The translations under genes and the position numbers were made by a program. Positions 60,201 to 64,000 of a DNA stretch of 64,000 bases are shown piece after piece (positions within the stretch are counted from its first letter, which is position 1; every line of letters begins with the position of its first letter). The notes under the pieces were generated by a model, which saw only the letters and a list, made by a program, of their open reading frames with translations, was not told the DNA's origin and did not search any database. The DNA comes from Tyto alba. Its lineage: Eukaryota; Chordata; Aves; Strigiformes; Tytonidae. The stretch spans positions 20,003,698 through 20,067,697 of the forward strand of contig NW_024881321.1 of assembly GCF_018691265.1 (NCBI RefSeq), given 5' to 3'.

Positions 60201-63059
60201 GTACTGGGAGCTGGGATAGAGAAAATGAGCTCTGGTGCCTTAGTGCTCACTGAAATCACAGGTAATGAAAGTTATGTCATCTCTCCTTAGGGTGACCTAG
60301 TTTGTTTATGGGTTACCTCGTGTGAGGAGTGGCAACAGTCTTCCCACTTCAAAAAGGTCTCATGAGCAAATGAATAAGGTCCAACCACTGCACATAGTTA
60401 ACAGCTGCTAGACAGGATTTTCTTCTTCTGAAGTTGTTCAAAAAATAAAATTGTTGAAAGTGAATAACATTTTGTAGCTTTCATTTTGTTGGTATCTCAT
60501 TCTTCTCTTTCCTTTTTCATTTCCCATTTCTTTTTTTTTTTTTTTTCAGACATTTTTTTCTCCCCTGTCTGTTTTTAATGCAATTTCAGCAAATGCAAGA
60601 GTTTTTCTCTTGAATGCAGGGAGGGAAAATAAACTTGGTGCAGTGGCATAAACAACCTTTTTCAATTTTATCCAGATTAAGCTTTCACTCTTTCATGTGT
60701 TTTAGCAGAATTACAGTGAGAGCCATCAGAGACAGCAAAAAAAAAAATCCTTTTAGTTTACATTTATCATGCCATTGGTCTTCCAAAAGCACTGCATATT
60801 AAAAAGCAGAAGAGCATTAATATCATGTCCCTTAACATATATCATGCTTCCCTACAAAACAAAATGTTTTTAAAAAATAGAGTCAGTGAGTTTTGGAAAA
60901 CAAAAAGATCCATGTCATGAAATAAGAAGAGGATGAGGAGAAATTAAGAAATTAATTGAAAATAGTGAAAGATTCTTAAAACTGAAATAATCCAGCCACA
61001 CAGAGACCAGATAATTCCTCCACTGTGCAACAAAGTGTTCAGATACTGTGAAAGCTATCCTCATATTCTGAGGATTCTTTTGTTAGTTCAATGCTGGATG
61101 TTTATTGCTTTCTGCAAGACAAACTTAACAGCAGGCCAAAATGTCTTAAAGATAAACAAATGGAAAGGGTCTGTGAATCGAGGTAATGCTTTAAGAAAGA
61201 CCAAAAGACTGTCAGGCAGACACCTTTTCTCACCAGAAAAATACTGTAGTGTAACTAAATAATAAGGAATTACTTTTTGTCTGAGCATTCATTACAGAGG
61301 AACTGTTTTATTTAATCTGGTGTTTATACTGGCTGCGTGAAGGAATCCCTTTGTTATCACTGCACAGTAGGTTTATGCAGCATTTTTAACATCATCTAAT
61401 ACTCTATTTGTAAGCTAAAATAGCGGCTTAACTGTAATGTACTACTTCTACAAATATTCATAGATGTGTTTTAATTAGCAAAGTATTTATTTATGTAGTG
61501 ACTATGAAAATGTTTTTCAGAACTGTTTTTATAAACAGAAAACTCTCCTAAGATCACTCTGAAAGCTACCTAAATGGTCAAAATCATCACAGCTTCCTAA
61601 AGGTGCTTCCCAATATGTAGCCATCTGTGTACCACAGAAGTGGTAAGAAAAATAAAGGTAAAGTTAAGAATGTTTCATCTTTCTTTCTAAGCCTATATTT
61701 TTTTTTTCTTGAGTTAAATATTTCTTTGTTGTCACTACACTGAAAAGACATGCTTCTCCACTGTTGATATGAGTGACTCCAAGCCAGTCTGACCAGGTAA
61801 CTACAATTTAATGGAAAAATATGTTTTTCTCAATGTCAGTCATTTGCAAGCCTTATGCAAATGTTTTGGATTCACTTCAGTTTCTGGGATGGTGATACAT
61901 ATTTGAATTTGAGCAGCTGAAGCTATTTAAGCAACCATTATAGTCAACAGAGATGTAGTCCATAGAGTCAGCAGATTCTGAAGACTATTTTTTTTTTTCT
62001 TGATCAATATCAATTTAATGAAATTTAACAACTCTCTTATTTAAAAAGTCATGTTTCTGTTTCCAGGCAAAGACAGTAGAAAAGGCAATTTAGACAGAAG
62101 TTTTCTTCTGACAGTGGTCTGTCATTCCCACAGAAAACCATGCATCATCTTCATTTATTTATTTACAGGACTACATACATATGAATTCAATCAAAGAAAA
62201 TATGTAGGATTAAGTTTTTTTCAGTTAAGAAACTCATTGTTCTGAGAAATCCTTTATGCATTCTGCCCATCTTTTCAACATCCTGCTACATCTTTTTTGT
62301 CTTATGGAAAGCAGTAAGAAAGAGTAATTGTTCAATATATCAAGGTCACTATGCACTTAAAACAGAGCATTTTGAGAAAAAATTACAAGGACAAAGAAAA
62401 AAATACGATTTTTGAGAAGTACCAGCTGATTTCAATTTATTTTTCTATAATTATATTCTTCTGCAGCATTTATTCTTGCAGTCACTTGCAAAATAGAAGT
62501 ATTTTGCAGCAAAATTGATTGAACTTAGCTGGCAAAACAAAACTTGTAGGCTTAAATGCTGTGGAACTTACTGGGACTAGAGTGCATGTTAGCAAAATTA
62601 GTGGTAGTTACTTTGGTAGGAACATTTACATTATATGTTAAAATAATTTATTTTCCTTGAGAGAATGGTTGTAGCATGTGTTCTACAAGAACTTGCTGGT
62701 GATGCTTTATACAGTTTGATGCTGACGATTTTGGCCATTGTTGTACTTGTGCTGGAAGGATCTTGCTACCAGAATGCCAACTCAAGTTTCTCAGCACACT
62801 CAATAGGGCTGTTCTGTAAAATCATTTATAACACAGACCATCTCTGTATATGCTGGCCAGTGATACATCCTGCTAGTGAGAACACTGTTTAGATGAGTTC
62901 CTTTTAAAATGTTTCCAGGACAAGAATAGACCAAGCATTTTTTCCCTATTCTACTTATTCAGATCACAACTAGAATTATTTTTTTATCAAAATCATCTTG
63001 TTTTCATAACTTTGTTCCCACCTATGTCAGAATATACCAGAATGGGACAATATTCTGCA
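48281..63059. other. Unannotated AT-rich DNA, no gene recognised
   Basis: Almost 15 kb contains no exon, RNA gene or confident transposon that I can recognise. Homopolymers occur at 50086-50103 (T18), 56595-56614 (T20) and 60531-60546 (T16). The longest frame is at 53906-54229 (107 codons, plus) and has no known motif. A stretch with AAGTCAATGAGATTTACACA at 49513-49532 may be a further palindromic-repeat fragment. The parts around 50560-50860 and 61290-61520 are repeat-free with little low complexity and could be conserved non-coding DNA, which needs alignment to show. Confidence 0.5.
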
Positions 63060-63579
63060 GCACTGGATCATCACGCTCAAGAGTGTAGAGGTTAATGGGT
63101 TTTACTATACCTGGAGGCCAGTTCCAAGTGTGTTGGGACCTGTCCTTTTTAATAGCATTATCAATGGTATGGAGGAAGTGACAGGATACACCTTCATTGA
63201 GCTTGCGGACTGCACCAAACTGGTGGGATCAGTCAATATGCTGAAGGGCTGTCTTTCAGAGGGACCTAGGCATGCTGACAGAACAGACAAACAGGAACCA
63301 GGCTCTTCACAGTGGTGTGTGGTAGGGGGATGAGAGGCAACAGGCTCAAACTGAACCAGCTGGGTGTAAGGAGAAACTGGATATAAGAACAACAGATGGA
63401 GAGTGGAGAAGGTTGCCCAGAGAAGTTGTGTTGTCTCTGTTCTTGGAGGTTTCCAAGACACAACTGGAAAAAGCACTGAACTACCTGATCTGATCTCTGA
63501 ACTGCTCCTGTTTTGAGGTTGGACTGCAGACATTCCAAGGTCTCTTCCCACCTGAATTACCCTGTGATCATGTGATTGT
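63060..63579 (+). mobile_element. CR1 LINE, 5'-truncated and internally deleted
   Basis: The element begins within the RT domain (ACCTGGAGGCCAGTTCCAAG, TGTTGGGACCTGTCCTTTTT) and continues to AGAGGGACCTAGGCATGCTG. It then jumps to the 3' UTR: GATGAGAGGCAACAGGCTCA, GGTTGCCCAGAGAAGTTGTG, TTGGAGGTTTCCAAGACACA, TTTGAGGTTGGACT, CCACCTGAATTACCCTG, with the final TGTGATCATGTGATT octamer-like tail. The missing piece between about 63290 and 63305 is the C-terminal third of ORF2. The left boundary is approximate. Confidence 0.88.
63130..63333 (+). pseudogene. CR1 ORF2 reverse-transcriptase remnant
   Basis: The frame reads VLGPVLFN at its start, matching the RT motif of CR1 (GSVLGPVLFN), and ELADCTKLVGSV at residues 24-35, the counterpart of KFADDTKLGGAV. 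The second catalytic aspartate has changed to cysteine (LADC at 63202-63213), so polymerase activity would be lost even if the protein were complete. A GTG is at the first codon and there is no true start; it is an internal fragment. The antisense frame of 148 codons over the same region is a shadow. Confidence 0.8.
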
Positions 63580-64000
63580 ATCTCTTGTCTCTTCCATCTA
63601 TTTCTTTATACTCTGAATTTCCATATGGATGGCATTTACAATAAAGATTCTTCCAAAGGCATTTTATAGTATTGTTCTTCTGCCTCAATGGGGAAGGGAG
63701 CAGAAGAAAAAAGGAAAATGAGAAAACAGCTATACAGAATGTATTTGGGTCTAATAAATCAGTTTCGGACTGAAAAAAACCCCTTCATTAGTAAGGTAGA
63801 CCAAAATGTTGATTATTAGGTGTCAATGAATTTTCATCATGTTAGTTTTATAGGGTCTTTCACGTTAGTTTAAAGTCCTTCTGTATTAGCAGACTATTTA
63901 GATATCTCTCTTGTGTATGGGTAGTTTCAGGCACTTGTGATTTAATTTTGGCAACCTTTATCTTTCAACATTTGGAGTAAATTTCATATCTATCTGATCA
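63580..64000. other. Unannotated AT-rich DNA at window end
   Basis: No gene or repeat recognised. Confidence 0.5.

Noticed and set aside
60065..60290. Less AT-rich segment with frames of 62-65 codons, considered as an old SINE or exon
   Set aside because: No block order or motif of a known element could be matched by eye.
62665..62892. Plus-strand frame of 75 codons with a hydrophobic stretch
   Set aside because: The hydrophobic segment comes from T-rich sequence; there is no family match or gene context.
63105..63551. Minus-strand frame of 148 codons
   Set aside because: It is antisense to the CR1 copy that carries the RT remnant on the plus strand.

Overview
This window looks like non-coding nuclear DNA from a bird. 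The evidence is a set of truncated CR1-type LINE copies (two with recognisable reverse-transcriptase remnants and several with the typical CR1 3' tail), solo LTRs that begin TGTCCTGG and end ACA with 5-bp target duplications (endogenous retrovirus, ERVL-like), an AT-rich background with many poly-T/poly-A tracts, and no mammalian Alu or L1 sequence. I cannot name the species or order.

No protein-coding exon, tRNA, rRNA, CRISPR array or prokaryotic signal can be supported. All open frames are short. Most of the longer ones lie in repeats (LTRs, CR1, the CTTTTT satellite), and the rest resemble no family I know. The window is best read as a gene desert or the inside of a very large intron.

Layout: 1-3041 unique AT-rich DNA; 3042-3523 solo LTR of family A (minus strand); about 4266-4395 a MIR-like SINE relic; 4396-14337 unique DNA with simple repeats; 14338-14510 CR1 tail (minus) followed by a 38-base T run; 16385-17400 an old, decayed CR1 with an RT remnant; 19898-19997 CR1 tail; 20-29.8 kb unique DNA with an ancient palindromic repeat and microsatellites; 29837-29962 a (CTTTTT)21 tract; 33781-35351 a family B LTR (plus) split by a family A LTR (minus, 34809-35304); 40143-40627 family A solo LTR (plus); 44080-44594 CR1 3' end (plus); 46370-47443 family B solo LTR (plus); 47.4-63 kb unique DNA; about 63060-63579 CR1 with an internal deletion joining an RT fragment to the 3' UTR.

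The most interesting content is the LTR set. Two LTR families of different length (about 0.49 kb and 1.07 kb) share their terminal sequences. One is nested in the other with a clean GGGCC target duplication. Two insertions, one from each family, share the target duplication CATAG. The family A promoter carries a 10-bp palindrome, GTCACGTGAC, identical to the CLEAR/E-box motif bound by TFEB/MITF/USF factors, just upstream of its TATA box. I see no internal retroviral genes, so the LTRs are solo copies left by recombination. I found no genes working together here and no novel gene system; any function would be regulatory.
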